Of a DNA stretch of 64,000 bases, positions 19,060-27,921 are shown one piece after another; positions within the stretch are counted from its first letter, which is position 1, and each line of letters opens with the position of its first letter. The notes under the pieces are model-generated. The model did no database searches and was not told the DNA's origin. It was given only the letters and a program-made list of their open reading frames with translations. The DNA is from an uncultured Pseudohongiella sp. Its GTDB lineage: Bacteria > Pseudomonadota > Gammaproteobacteria > Pseudomonadales > Pseudohongiellaceae. Both the position numbers and the translations under genes were made by a program. The DNA lies in assembly GCA_902531515.1 (NCBI GenBank), contig CACAEJ010000006.1, positions 1 to 64,000 on the forward strand. Reading direction: 5' to 3'.

Positions 19060-19944
19060 GTGACCGAATTAATAATCAATTTACGGGCCAGCTGGCGAGA
19101 TTACTACGAGATGTGCAAGCCTCGGGTGGTTCTCCTTATGGTTCTAACTTCCGTTGTCGGCATGTTTTTGGCGGTGCCAGGTATGGTTCCGACAAGCATA
19201 CTTCTGTTAGGCAATCTTGGAATCGCGCTGGTTGCGGGAGCAGGAGCAGTTTGCAATCATCTTATTGACCGCAAGATAGACCTTAAGATGAAGCGGACTC
19301 AAAACAGGCCGTTGCCTCAAGGCAGAGTTGGGTCGAGACAGACGATTATTTTCGCACTATCTATTGGTCTCTCGGGCATGAGCATCTTGCTATTCTGGGT
19401 TAATCCGTTGTGCGCTTGGTTAACGCTCGGTTCTTTTGTTGGGTATGCTTTTATTTACACGGGATATCTCAAGCATGCGACACCCCAAAATATAGTAATA
19501 GGTGGTCTTGCCGGTGCGATGCCCCCCTTATTAGGATGGTCGGCTGTAACAGGGACCATAGAGCCTGGTGCGGTGATTCTGGTTCTCATCATATTCGCTT
19601 GGACACCACCTCATTTCTGGGCTTTAGCGATTCATCGGAAAGATGAATATGCGAAAAGTGGCGTGCCCATGTTACCCGTTACTCATGGGGAACAAGTGAC
19701 CAAACTGCATATTATTTTCTACACCGGCATACTGATTGTGGTTAGTTCCATGCCCTATTTTGTAAAAATGAGTGGAGGGTTCTATCTAACTGCTGCCATG
19801 CTGTTAGGCGCAGGCTTCTTATTTTTTTCTTGGTTATTACTCATTAAGCCTGGACCGCGGACGGCAATGGATACGTTTCGTTATTCAATCGTTTATTTAG
19901 CGCTTTTATTTGTTGCTCTTTTAATAGACCACTACCTGTTTTAG
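19060..19944 (+). CDS. ctaB: Protohaem IX farnesyltransferase (haem O synthase)
   Basis: A 294-residue UbiA-family membrane prenyltransferase that adds a farnesyl group to haem b to give haem O for terminal oxidases. The first aspartate-rich motif is NHLIDRKIDLKMKRTQNRPLP (near residue 66) and the second acidic region is HRKDEYAKSGVPMLPV. About nine hydrophobic helices are present. The start is GTG. It is divergent from coxB and directly followed by a SCO gene. Neither a haem A synthase (ctaA) nor a Cox11/ctaG gene is in the window. Confidence 0.95.
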   Translation: MTELIINLRASWRDYYEMCKPRVVLLMVLTSVVGMFLAVPGMVPTSILLLGNLGIALVAGAGAVCNHLIDRKIDLKMKRTQNRPLPQGRVGSRQTIIFALSIGLSGMSILLFWVNPLCAWLTLGSFVGYAFIYTGYLKHATPQNIVIGGLAGAMPPLLGWSAVTGTIEPGAVILVLIIFAWTPPHFWALAIHRKDEYAKSGVPMLPVTHGEQVTKLHIIFYTGILIVVSSMPYFVKMSGGFYLTAAMLLGAGFLFFSWLLLIKPGPRTAMDTFRYSIVYLALLFVALLIDHYLF

Positions 19945-19955
19945 ACAAACCTGCA

Positions 19956-20639
19956 GTGAATTTCTCGTCTTCGACAAAACTAGCCATCTTATCTTTTGGA
20001 GGTGTATACCTTGCGCTTGCCATTATTTTTGGTTCTGTTTTTGTTTTGCGATCCGAACAAAAGGTGATTGAGCAATTAGACGAGGTTGGCACAACATTTT
20101 TCAGAGAACCTTTTACGGTAAACGACTTTGAGTTGACGGATCAGTACTCAAACCCATTTACGTTGGAAAATATGAAGGATCGTTGGAATATTGTTTTTTT
20201 TGGCTTTACCTCCTGCCCAGACATATGCCCTTTAACGATGGCAGAGCTAGGCAGGTTTGCTGGACTTTGGTCAGAGGAAGATTTAGGGCCTCTTCCACAA
20301 GTTATTATGACAACGGTGAACCCAGTTGTTGATGGGTCTGAAGAAATGAAAGATTACTTATCGAAATACAACAGTGATTTTTTAGGTTTGACAGGGAAGC
20401 CTGAGATGCTAGAAAAATTTGCTGACAATTTTTTTGTTGGTTTTAGCGAAAACTCTAGTGACACCGAAAGTGAGGCAGAGCAATTGCATGTTGGTCATAA
20501 TTGGAGGAAAGGTGGACCCATTGATCACAGCAGTCATTTATCTATTGTTGATCCAGAAGGTAACTTTGTTGCCGCAATGCGTCCTCCTCATAGATCAAGA
20601 GATCTGGTCAAGGTACTAAAGATAGTAACTGGTAAGTAG
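19956..20639 (+). CDS. SCO1/SenC-family copper chaperone
   Basis: A 227-residue protein with one N-terminal membrane anchor (residues about 6-30) and a periplasmic thioredoxin-like domain. The copper-binding CxxxC motif is present in FTSCPDICPLTM near residues 87-98, and the distal conserved His is in DHSSHLSIVDPEG. SCO proteins deliver copper to, or reduce, the CuA site of oxidase subunit II. Its place 11 bases after ctaB and opposite the cox operon supports that role. GTG start. Confidence 0.93.
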   Translation: MNFSSSTKLAILSFGGVYLALAIIFGSVFVLRSEQKVIEQLDEVGTTFFREPFTVNDFELTDQYSNPFTLENMKDRWNIVFFGFTSCPDICPLTMAELGRFAGLWSEEDLGPLPQVIMTTVNPVVDGSEEMKDYLSKYNSDFLGLTGKPEMLEKFADNFFVGFSENSSDTESEAEQLHVGHNWRKGGPIDHSSHLSIVDPEGNFVAAMRPPHRSRDLVKVLKIVTGK

Positions 20640-20802
20640 TAGCAAACCACTTCCTTCTAAATCATAAAAATTCATTACCCCGAAGAATATACTCACGGTG
20701 ACCACAATCGGTATACTCTGAAAAAGAGGCACTCGAATTTGTTTGGGTACTTAGCAAAGTATTTTCGAAAATTTTTGAGAACTAATTATCCATTTTAGAG
20801 GT

Positions 20803-20820
20803 GCGGAGGTAATCAAAATT
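20803..20820 (+). promoter_or_regulatory. Ribosome-binding site and probable ATT start codon of polA
   Basis: A strong GCGGAGGT ribosome site (20803-20810) is followed seven bases later by ATT at 20818-20820. The frame from this ATT reads KELILVDGSSYLFRAFHALP, the conserved PolA N-terminus. Between the upstream in-frame stop (TGA 20776-20778) and the conserved region there is no ATG, GTG or TTG, and the only other close candidate, ATC at 20812, is too near the ribosome site. Confidence 0.7.
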
Positions 20821-23565
20821 AAAGAGCTGATATTAGTCGATGGGTCCTCCTATTTATTTCGGGCATTTCACGCACTTCCTCCCTTGGTCAATAGCAAAGG
20901 ACAATCAACGGGTGCAATAAAAGGTGTCATTAATATGATCCGAGCGTTGCTAAAGGATTGTTCTCACAGCAATGTGGCGATTGTATTCGATGCTAAGGGT
21001 AAAACTTTCCGGAACGATCTCTATGTCGATTATAAATCAAATCGCCCGCCTATGCCCGATGAGTTGCGCAGTCAAATTATGCCAATTCACGAAATTATTA
21101 TAGCGATGGGACTTCCTCTAATTGTAGTGGAAGGAGTTGAGGCGGACGACGTAATCGGGACAATCTCTTTCCAGGCGGCACAGGAGAATATAAACACCTT
21201 AATCTCGACCGGAGATAAGGACCTAGCCCAGCTTGTTAACTCCCGAGTAACGCTTATGAACACCATGACGAATGAAGTGCTTGATGAGGACGGTGTTTTC
21301 AAGAAATTTGGAGTAAAACCCGATCGCATCATCGACTATCTCGCGTTGATTGGTGACAAAGCTGACAATATTCCTGGGGTTCCTGGGGTAGGACCTAAAA
21401 CTGCAGTCAAGTGGCTTGTTGAATATGACTCGATGGAAGAAATAATTGCTAATGCGCCGGCAGTTGCTGGAAAAGTCGGTGAACGCCTTCGTGAAAATAT
21501 CGGACAGTTAAGGCTCTCATATGAACTCGCGACAATAAAATTAGACGTAGAGATGGATGTTTCGCTCTCAAAGCTATCTAAAAAAGACGAGGACCATCAA
21601 AAGCTATATGAGTGGTTTTCTGAATTGGAATTTAAAACTTGGGTACGAGAGTTAGACGAAAGTGGCAATGTGTCTGAATTGAAGAGCAGGCCGAAGAGCA
21701 TTAAGCAATTAGAAAACCATAAGGAGCGGTCAGAAATTGATAGAGTTTCGATAACTGAAGTTAATTATTCGGTTATTACAGGAATACAAGAGTTAGACGA
21801 TTTGGTTGAGGAGTTAGGCAAAGGCGATCAGCTTTGTATCAATATAGAGGCTCAAGGCAGTCATTTTCTTGATATGCAAATCATTGGAATTTGTCTTAGC
21901 TTAGAGCCAGGCAATGCGAGCTACATACCGGTAGGACACTGTTATGAGGACTGTCCTAAGCAAATCGAGCTTACAGTGGTTTTAGAAAAGATACGCCCGA
22001 TTATTGAAAATGAAGCGATTAAAAAGTGTGGCTACGACATGAAGTTTGTGAGCCATATTTTGCAGTCTCATGAAATTAAATTGCCAACAGTGACTTCAGA
22101 TGTGTTGCTGGCTTCGTATGTTCTAAACTCGGTAGCAACTAGGCATGAGTTTCGCGACATCGCCAAACAATATTTAAACACCACACTTTGTGATCTTAAT
22201 GATCTCGTTGGGAAAGGTCGCAACAAACTGACTCTAAGCCAACTATCGATTGAAGAATTCGCAGCATTCGCTAATGAAAAAACTGACTACATTAAAAGGC
22301 TATCTGTTTTTTTAGAAGAAGAGCTAACAAACTTCCGTACGTTAAACGGAGTTTACAAATACTTTGAGCTCCCGTTAATCGGCGTATTAAAGCGAATGGA
22401 GCAAAACGGAATTAGTTTGAATAGAGAGGCGTTGGAAAAACAAAGTGAAGAATTAGAGGTAAGTTTGAATACCCTGCAAGAACGTATCTACTCGATTGCT
22501 GATGAGGAATTTAATATCGGTTCGCCCAAACAATTGCAATCGATACTTTACGAAAAGTTGAAATTGCCTATCCTCAAAAAAACACCAAAGGGTCAGCCGT
22601 CAACTGCAGAGCCAGTGCTACAAGAGCTCGCTGAAAAATTTGAGTTGCCAAAGTTTCTCTTAGAACATCGATCACTGAGCAAGCTAAAATCAACATACAC
22701 TGACAAACTGCCTCTTGAAGTGAATGACTCGAGTGGAAGGATTCACTCGTCCTTCCAGCAAGCAGTTACTGCTACAGGACGATTATCTTCATCGGATCCG
22801 AATTTACAAAATATACCTATCAGAACAAGAGAGGGCAGGAAGGTTCGCCAGGCATTTGTATCCACCAAAGGCTACAAGCTTTTAGCGGCAGATTATTCTC
22901 AGGTTGAATTGCGTATTATGGCTCATTTATCCCAGGATCTAGGCCTGCTTTCAGCCTTCGAAAAAGAGCAAGATGTTCATAAGGCGACAGCTTCAGATGT
23001 TTTCGGCGTTTCGCTAGATGACGTGAAAGACGAACAGAGACGGAGTGCGAAAGCGATTAACTTTGGGCTTATCTATGGGATGAGCGCGTTTGGACTTGCG
23101 AAGCAATTAGGGGTGAGTCGAGGCGAGGCTCAAGAATACGTGAGTCGCTACTTTGAAAAATATCCTGGCGTAAAAACATATATGGAAGAAACACAAGGCT
23201 TTGCGGATGAAAAGGGGTACGTTGAAACTATTTTTGGGAGGAGACTATATCTCCCCGACATTCGCTCCGGAAATGCAATGATCCGGAAGGCAGCCCAGAG
23301 AACGGCGATCAATGCTCCTATGCAGGGTTCTGCTGCAGACATAATTAAGCTAGCAATGATAGATATAGATCGATGGTTAGAGTCCAGTGATCTGGATGCC
23401 CGTCTTGTGCTGCAAGTACATGATGAGCTCGTATTTGAGGTTCAAGATCAGGATGTGGATTTGTTGAGCGAAGGTGTCGGATTCAGGATGATGAGTGCGG
23501 CATCACTACATGTCCCCTTGGTCGTGGATATTGGGTTTGGACAAGATTGGGAGCAAGCGCATTGA
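20818..23565 (+). CDS. polA: DNA polymerase I with a degenerate proofreading domain
   Basis: PolA (915 residues from ATT 20818) fills gaps in repair and processes Okazaki fragments. The N-terminal 5' nuclease domain has the catalytic Asp8 in LVDGSS, EADDVIGT and LIGDKADNIPGVPGVGPKTA. The polymerase domain keeps motif A (AADYSQVELRIMAHLS), motif B (RRSAKAINFGLIYG) and motif C (QVHDELVFEV). In the 3'-5' exonuclease domain the E. coli metal ligands D355, D424 and D501 align without gaps to Asn342, Val411 and Lys488, and Y497 to Phe484; only Glu344 (E357) remains, so proofreading is probably lost. Starting at TTG 20884 instead would delete the nuclease active-site Asp, which is why the ATT start is preferred. 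Confidence 0.93.
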   Translation: MKELILVDGSSYLFRAFHALPPLVNSKGQSTGAIKGVINMIRALLKDCSHSNVAIVFDAKGKTFRNDLYVDYKSNRPPMPDELRSQIMPIHEIIIAMGLPLIVVEGVEADDVIGTISFQAAQENINTLISTGDKDLAQLVNSRVTLMNTMTNEVLDEDGVFKKFGVKPDRIIDYLALIGDKADNIPGVPGVGPKTAVKWLVEYDSMEEIIANAPAVAGKVGERLRENIGQLRLSYELATIKLDVEMDVSLSKLSKKDEDHQKLYEWFSELEFKTWVRELDESGNVSELKSRPKSIKQLENHKERSEIDRVSITEVNYSVITGIQELDDLVEELGKGDQLCINIEAQGSHFLDMQIIGICLSLEPGNASYIPVGHCYEDCPKQIELTVVLEKIRPIIENEAIKKCGYDMKFVSHILQSHEIKLPTVTSDVLLASYVLNSVATRHEFRDIAKQYLNTTLCDLNDLVGKGRNKLTLSQLSIEEFAAFANEKTDYIKRLSVFLEEELTNFRTLNGVYKYFELPLIGVLKRMEQNGISLNREALEKQSEELEVSLNTLQERIYSIADEEFNIGSPKQLQSILYEKLKLPILKKTPKGQPSTAEPVLQELAEKFELPKFLLEHRSLSKLKSTYTDKLPLEVNDSSGRIHSSFQQAVTATGRLSSSDPNLQNIPIRTREGRKVRQAFVSTKGYKLLAADYSQVELRIMAHLSQDLGLLSAFEKEQDVHKATASDVFGVSLDDVKDEQRRSAKAINFGLIYGMSAFGLAKQLGVSRGEAQEYVSRYFEKYPGVKTYMEETQGFADEKGYVETIFGRRLYLPDIRSGNAMIRKAAQRTAINAPMQGSAADIIKLAMIDIDRWLESSDLDARLVLQVHDELVFEVQDQDVDLLSEGVGFRMMSAASLHVPLVVDIGFGQDWEQAH

Positions 23566-23571
23566 AAGCAG

Positions 23572-24162
23572 CTAAAGCCTCGTGAGCCACCCTGTGATGA
23601 CTTCCCTAGCTTCCGCTATTCCTCTAGTTTTAAGCGAAGAAAATAGCTGAACCGTAACATTTGGAAAGTTTTCTGTTTGTGTGCGCACCTTTAGCAGTGC
23701 ATTTTGCGCAGCACCCTTTTTGAGTTTATCGGACTTTGTTAAAAGAAGATGAAGGGGCAAACTAGACTTTACCGCCCAATCTATCATCACCAAGTCATTA
23801 TCTTTTAGTGGGTGTCGTATATCTGTTAAAAGAATTAGTCCTACCAAAGGTTTTCTCAAGCTTAAGTATTTCTCCAATTCTTTTTGCCATCTGTTTTTAA
23901 CTTTGAGTGGTACTTTTGCAAAGCCATAACCTGGCAGATCTACCAGATAGCTTGCGGGTTCGATTGAAAAGAAATTTATTAACTGGGTTCTTCCAGGTGT
24001 TTTGCTTGTGCGCGCAAGTCCGGATTGGGAACAGATACTATTGATCGCGCTTGATTTGCCCGCATTTGATCGTCCAGCAAATGCTACTTCAGCCTCGCTG
24101 TCTGCTGGGCATTCAGATAAGGCTGAGGCACTTGTTAAGAATTGGGTTTGACTAAAGTTCAT
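23572..24162 (-). CDS. engB: Ribosome biogenesis GTP-binding protein EngB (YihA/YsxC)
   Basis: A 196-residue TRAFAC-class GTPase needed for large ribosomal subunit assembly. G1 is AGRSNAGKSS near residue 30, G2 falls in SKTPGRTQLINFF, G3 is DLPGYGFAKV, and G4 is TKSDKLKKG. Length is normal. It converges with polA across six bases; polA-engB-cytochrome c4-dsbA is a conserved neighbourhood near the origin in Pseudomonas. Confidence 0.96.
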   Translation of the reverse strand: MNFSQTQFLTSASALSECPADSEAEVAFAGRSNAGKSSAINSICSQSGLARTSKTPGRTQLINFFSIEPASYLVDLPGYGFAKVPLKVKNRWQKELEKYLSLRKPLVGLILLTDIRHPLKDNDLVMIDWAVKSSLPLHLLLTKSDKLKKGAAQNALLKVRTQTENFPNVTVQLFSSLKTRGIAEAREVITGWLTRL

Positions 24163-24372
24163 GTCGTACTCACGCGCGATTAATCCAAATATACTTAATT
24201 TTGTTACTTGTGACTGATAGTCAGCTTCATTAGAGTCATTTCTGAATTTAGTTTATAATCTTAATCTCGAAAAGAATCCCGTAAAAGAACTTAAACGCCG
24301 GAAGATCCAAAAATTCCGGGGGGAACGTTTAACTGATTAAACTCTCGAGCTTAAGTATTGGTGGGACATATC

Positions 24373-24985
24373 ATGTATAAGCTTTGTATTTCAATCTCTT
24401 CGACACTCTTATTAGTGCTTGGATCACCTATTCTTATCGCGCAGGGCGACCCAGCGGCAGGCCAAGCTAAAGCAGCGCTCTGCGCTACCTGTCATGGCGT
24501 TGACGGCAACAGTGAGCTTTCAGCCAACCCTAAGATAGCTGGGCAAAATTTCAAATATATCTTCAAGCAACTTCAGGACTACAAATCTGGTGCGCGCGCT
24601 AATGCGACAATGTCAGCAATGGTGGCAGCATTATCAGAACAGGATATGATGGACATTGCGGCCTGGTTCTCCTCTCAAGAAGTCACATTGCTAGGAGCAA
24701 ATCTTGATGAATTGGAGTTGGGAGAGAAAATATATCGGGCTGGAGTAAAGGAATTGTCAGTGGCAGCGTGCTCGGCTTGTCACTCCCCTACTGGGGGGGG
24801 GCAATGGGCCAGCTGGTTTCCCATCATTGAGTGGTCAACACCCCGAATATACATTGATGCAGTTGAAAGCATTTCGCGCTGGCGAGCGTCAAAATGACTC
24901 GAGTGCAATGATGCGTTCGGTGGTTGAAAGGCTTACGGATGCTGAACTCTCAGCATTGGCAAATTACGTTTCTGGTCTACATTAA
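24373..24985 (+). pseudogene. Dihaem cytochrome c4, interrupted by a one-base frameshift
   Basis: The reading frame encodes a signal peptide, haem motif 1 (CATCHG) and haem motif 2 (CSACHSPTGGG), then leaves the family sequence at a run of nine G (24793-24801) and stops at 24897. Reading eight G instead restores an uninterrupted c4 tail (NGPAGFPSLSGQHPEY through ALANYVSGLH) to TAA 24983-24985. Cytochrome c4 is a periplasmic electron carrier to oxidases. The start is ATG 24373. The defect could be a sequencing or assembly error, a real mutation, or slippage-based switching in the G tract. Both haem sites survive in the truncated 174-residue product. Confidence 0.88.
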
Positions 24986-25091
24986 TTAAGTTTCTTAGGG
25001 TCGTAATTTACGTGAAAGATGACATCAGAAATACTGGTGTGGTAAGTTCATGACTAGGTTTTAAGTTTTTAAGAGAAAATGGAGGGTTAAA

Positions 25092-25763
25092 GTGACTCAA
25101 AAACGGCTTCTTAAAAAAATTGTGCAGATTACATTGCTAATTGCAGTCCTGCCTAACGGCATGATAAGTCACGCCCAGATTGAACGATTCATCTCAGGGA
25201 CCCACTATCAGGAAATTGCCAATCCGGTTAACACCAACGATGCCTCTAAAGTAGAGGTTATAGAGGCGTTTTGGTATGGATGCTCGCACTGCTTCCGTTT
25301 TGAGCCTCTGATTGCTGATTGGGAGGAAAACAAGCCGGAATACGTTGATTTTGTCAGATTCCCAGCTCTCTGGAATGGTTTGATGAAGGTTCACGCTCAG
25401 GTCTATTATGCTGCAGAAGCTCTCGATTCAGTAGATATCCTCCATGAACATATTTTCAACGCAATTAATGTTGAGCGTAATATGCTGCAGAATGAGGATC
25501 AAATAAGCGAACTTTTTGCTCAGCATGGAATCAGCCAGTCTGATTTTGATAGTGCCTTTAATTCTTTCTCTGTTCGGACTAAGGTTAATCAAGCTGAGAA
25601 AAGAATGGGTGACTATGGAATTCGCTCTACACCGAATATGATTGTTAATGGTAAATATCTTGTTGCTACCGGTGAGAACGTAAGAACCCAGCAAGAAATG
25701 TTAGAAGTTGTTGATTTTCTTGTAGAAAAAGAGAAAGCTACGATCATGGGCTCTGGAGACTAG
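25092..25763 (+). CDS. dsbA: Thiol:disulfide interchange protein DsbA
   Basis: A 223-residue periplasmic oxidoreductase with a signal peptide (residues 1-28, cleaving near SHA-Q). The thioredoxin-fold active site is Cys64-Ser-His-Cys67, a CSHC variant of the usual CPHC, and the cis-proline loop is RSTPNMIVNG. It introduces disulfides into exported proteins, which is relevant to c-type cytochromes and secretion pseudopilins encoded nearby. The GTG start follows a GGAGG ribosome site. The next 296 bases to gspL hold no recognisable gene. Confidence 0.93.
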   Translation: MTQKRLLKKIVQITLLIAVLPNGMISHAQIERFISGTHYQEIANPVNTNDASKVEVIEAFWYGCSHCFRFEPLIADWEENKPEYVDFVRFPALWNGLMKVHAQVYYAAEALDSVDILHEHIFNAINVERNMLQNEDQISELFAQHGISQSDFDSAFNSFSVRTKVNQAEKRMGDYGIRSTPNMIVNGKYLVATGENVRTQQEMLEVVDFLVEKEKATIMGSGD

Positions 25764-26059
25764 CAGAGGACGACACGAAATTCTTAGTGCGCTCTAAGTC
25801 CATCTTTATCTTAAGCGGGAGGGTTAGACTAAACGCCCCTGTGGAGCTTCAACTTATTCCTAATCCAGCTTTATTTCTGCCTTCTTGACCGCTCTCATTC
25901 CTAACCTAGCCCATGCGCCACTTGTCTTTATCTTCTGAAAGCCATTAAAACTATTTGTAAGCTAGATTCGTCCTAAGGACTCAACTTTGAAGAAACAAAG
26001 GCCGCAAATCCGAATTTTGGGGCCACAAGGGCAAATTAAGCGCGAGTAGACTCTAAGAA

Positions 26060-27331
26060 ATGGACATCCTTAAAAGCCAGATTAGAGATTTTTTACCTAA
26101 TTTTTTCACAGGGAAGCCAATTAACAATTCACATAGGGAGTTATCAAAATCGGTAAATGCTAATTTTGTGTTGTTTAATAAAAGGCTCCACCTTCTTGAA
26201 TCTGGAGAATTTGAGCAAGTCAGTGACGATTTTTGTTTTGATGAATTGGCGTCTAAGAGCAAAAAGTTACTTAATCATAGGCATGATCAAGTATCGATTC
26301 AGTTACTTCTCCCTTCCGGAGATTTCCTATCCACTCGGCATGCCTTACCTGATCTTCCAAAAGAAAGTTTGGTCTCAGCACTAAGACTGCAAGCCGAAGA
26401 AACGTTACCCTCTTTTGAAAAAGCTGTAGCCATTGCGTTTGATTCTTCGAAGTCAGACGCTGAAGAGGAAACTATAGTTTTGTGGCATGACCAGGAGAAG
26501 CTAGACAATCTGTTCGTAGCTTTCAAACAGCAAGGATTATTTTTGGCAGTCATAAAACCTCGCATTTTAGCATTTGAATTTGAAGATTTATCATGCGGAG
26601 TTTTGGAGCGGGATGAGGTTAATGAAACTCTTGTGATCTTTGGCGATGGCAGGCTAAAAGTATGGCGGCAGGTGCATAAAATTGATTTAGATCAGGAAGA
26701 GCTTGGAGAGCAATGGAGAGCAAGTCTTTCTGAATACAAGACTACTCCAGTGCATGGAGTAGATAACTTCCACAAGCTAAAACAGTTTTTCACAACCGAT
26801 ATTGAAAGTGAGTACGGGTTTTTTCCATCAGGTGCTGTGGATGCCAGGAAGAAGATAGATAAAGGTCGCAAAATGATTTTAGCCGGCGCCATCTCGGTAG
26901 CTCTTTTATGCGTAGCGGCATCCCCATTTCTATTGCAGTCGATAGAGTTCAGGAGGGCAGGAATGTTGTTGGAAGCGACCCGCCTAATGTCTAAAGAGGC
27001 AAGGCAGGACCAACTAGTAGTGGTGAACTTTGAAACTCAGTGGGGGCCATTAAATGATTTTCCAGAACAGCGATTGACACAAGCAATGTTTACCCTGCAA
27101 AACGTGCTAAGTCCGGAGAGGCTTTCTGCAATAGAAGTTTCTGAAGGTCTTATTAAGTTGCAGGGAACGAGTTCTGACCCTCAAGCTATCCTACAAAAAC
27201 TTGAGGAAGATCCGCTCTTTACAGAGGTGCTTTTTTCTAGAGCAACAAGCAACTCAAGGTATTACATAGATTTACGTTTGAGCCCGGTAAATTTTGAAGC
27301 TTACATGGTTAGATACTTTTCCGAGGATTGA
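26060..27331 (+). CDS. gspL: Type II secretion GspL-like inner-membrane protein
   Basis: A 423-residue bitopic protein: a cytoplasmic actin-like domain (residues 1-about 270), one transmembrane helix (about 272-292, ILAGAISVALLCVAASPFLL) and a periplasmic ferredoxin-like domain ending in YYIDLRLSP. GspL links the GspE ATPase to the inner-membrane platform. Sequence similarity to well-studied GspL is modest, and the call rests on architecture plus position before gspM-gspE-gspF. It is the first gene of the secretion cluster, whereas in classical clusters gspL is near the end. Confidence 0.82.
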   Translation: MDILKSQIRDFLPNFFTGKPINNSHRELSKSVNANFVLFNKRLHLLESGEFEQVSDDFCFDELASKSKKLLNHRHDQVSIQLLLPSGDFLSTRHALPDLPKESLVSALRLQAEETLPSFEKAVAIAFDSSKSDAEEETIVLWHDQEKLDNLFVAFKQQGLFLAVIKPRILAFEFEDLSCGVLERDEVNETLVIFGDGRLKVWRQVHKIDLDQEELGEQWRASLSEYKTTPVHGVDNFHKLKQFFTTDIESEYGFFPSGAVDARKKIDKGRKMILAGAISVALLCVAASPFLLQSIEFRRAGMLLEATRLMSKEARQDQLVVVNFETQWGPLNDFPEQRLTQAMFTLQNVLSPERLSAIEVSEGLIKLQGTSSDPQAILQKLEEDPLFTEVLFSRATSNSRYYIDLRLSPVNFEAYMVRYFSED

Positions 27332-27339
27332 CTTTAAGT

Positions 27340-27909
27340 ATGCAATTTAGCCAACGAGAGATGAACTTAGTTTACGCCGCACTTATAGTGACGGTAGTCT
27401 TTGCTGCCACGAAAGTCGTGCCGGCCGTCCAATCAATCTATTTGGATAGACAGAGTAATATAGAACAGGTTTTATTGAGTGTTGAACGAGAACGAATCCT
27501 TTTTGAGAATTCGGTAACTTGGAGAGAGAGGCGTATCGATGTTGAGGAGAGAGCTGCGCAACTAGAGCAACAAATTTTTGCTGGCGACACAATTCCGTTA
27601 GTAGAGGCAGAGTTACAGAGTCTTTTGTCCAGATACGCGAGAGAGTCATCAATCATAGTCGGCTCAACTCGGCTAGCGGAACGCCTAGAAACCGACGATT
27701 GGTTGATGATCAGTCAGGAAATGTCTTTTCGAACGGACAATGCGGATAACACCGTAGGTTTCTTGGAAAGGTTAAGTAGTTCTGTTCCTAGATTGTTCGT
27801 CAAAGACTTTTCTATAAACCGCACACGATCTCAGTACACCGGAGACATTATCGTCGTTGGCTTTGCGCGGAGTGAGGGTTTGGTTACCGGGGAGGAAAGC
27901 CGACGCTAG
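27340..27909 (+). CDS. gspM: Type II secretion GspM-like protein
   Basis: A 189-residue single-span protein: a short cytoplasmic segment, a helix around residues 8-28 (AALIVTVVFAATKVVPAVQ), a coiled-coil stretch (about 35-75) and a periplasmic domain. This is the layout of GspM/PilO proteins that pair with GspL. I use ATG 27340; a TTG at 27328 overlapping the gspL stop would add four residues. Identification depends mostly on position. Confidence 0.75.
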   Translation: MQFSQREMNLVYAALIVTVVFAATKVVPAVQSIYLDRQSNIEQVLLSVERERILFENSVTWRERRIDVEERAAQLEQQIFAGDTIPLVEAELQSLLSRYARESSIIVGSTRLAERLETDDWLMISQEMSFRTDNADNTVGFLERLSSSVPRLFVKDFSINRTRSQYTGDIIVVGFARSEGLVTGEESRR

Positions 27910-27921
27910 GCTTGGAAATCG

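Noticed and set aside
20884-23565. polA starting at TTG 20884
   Set aside because: This start would remove the first 22 conserved residues including the 5' nuclease active-site Asp, and it has no ribosome site at proper spacing.
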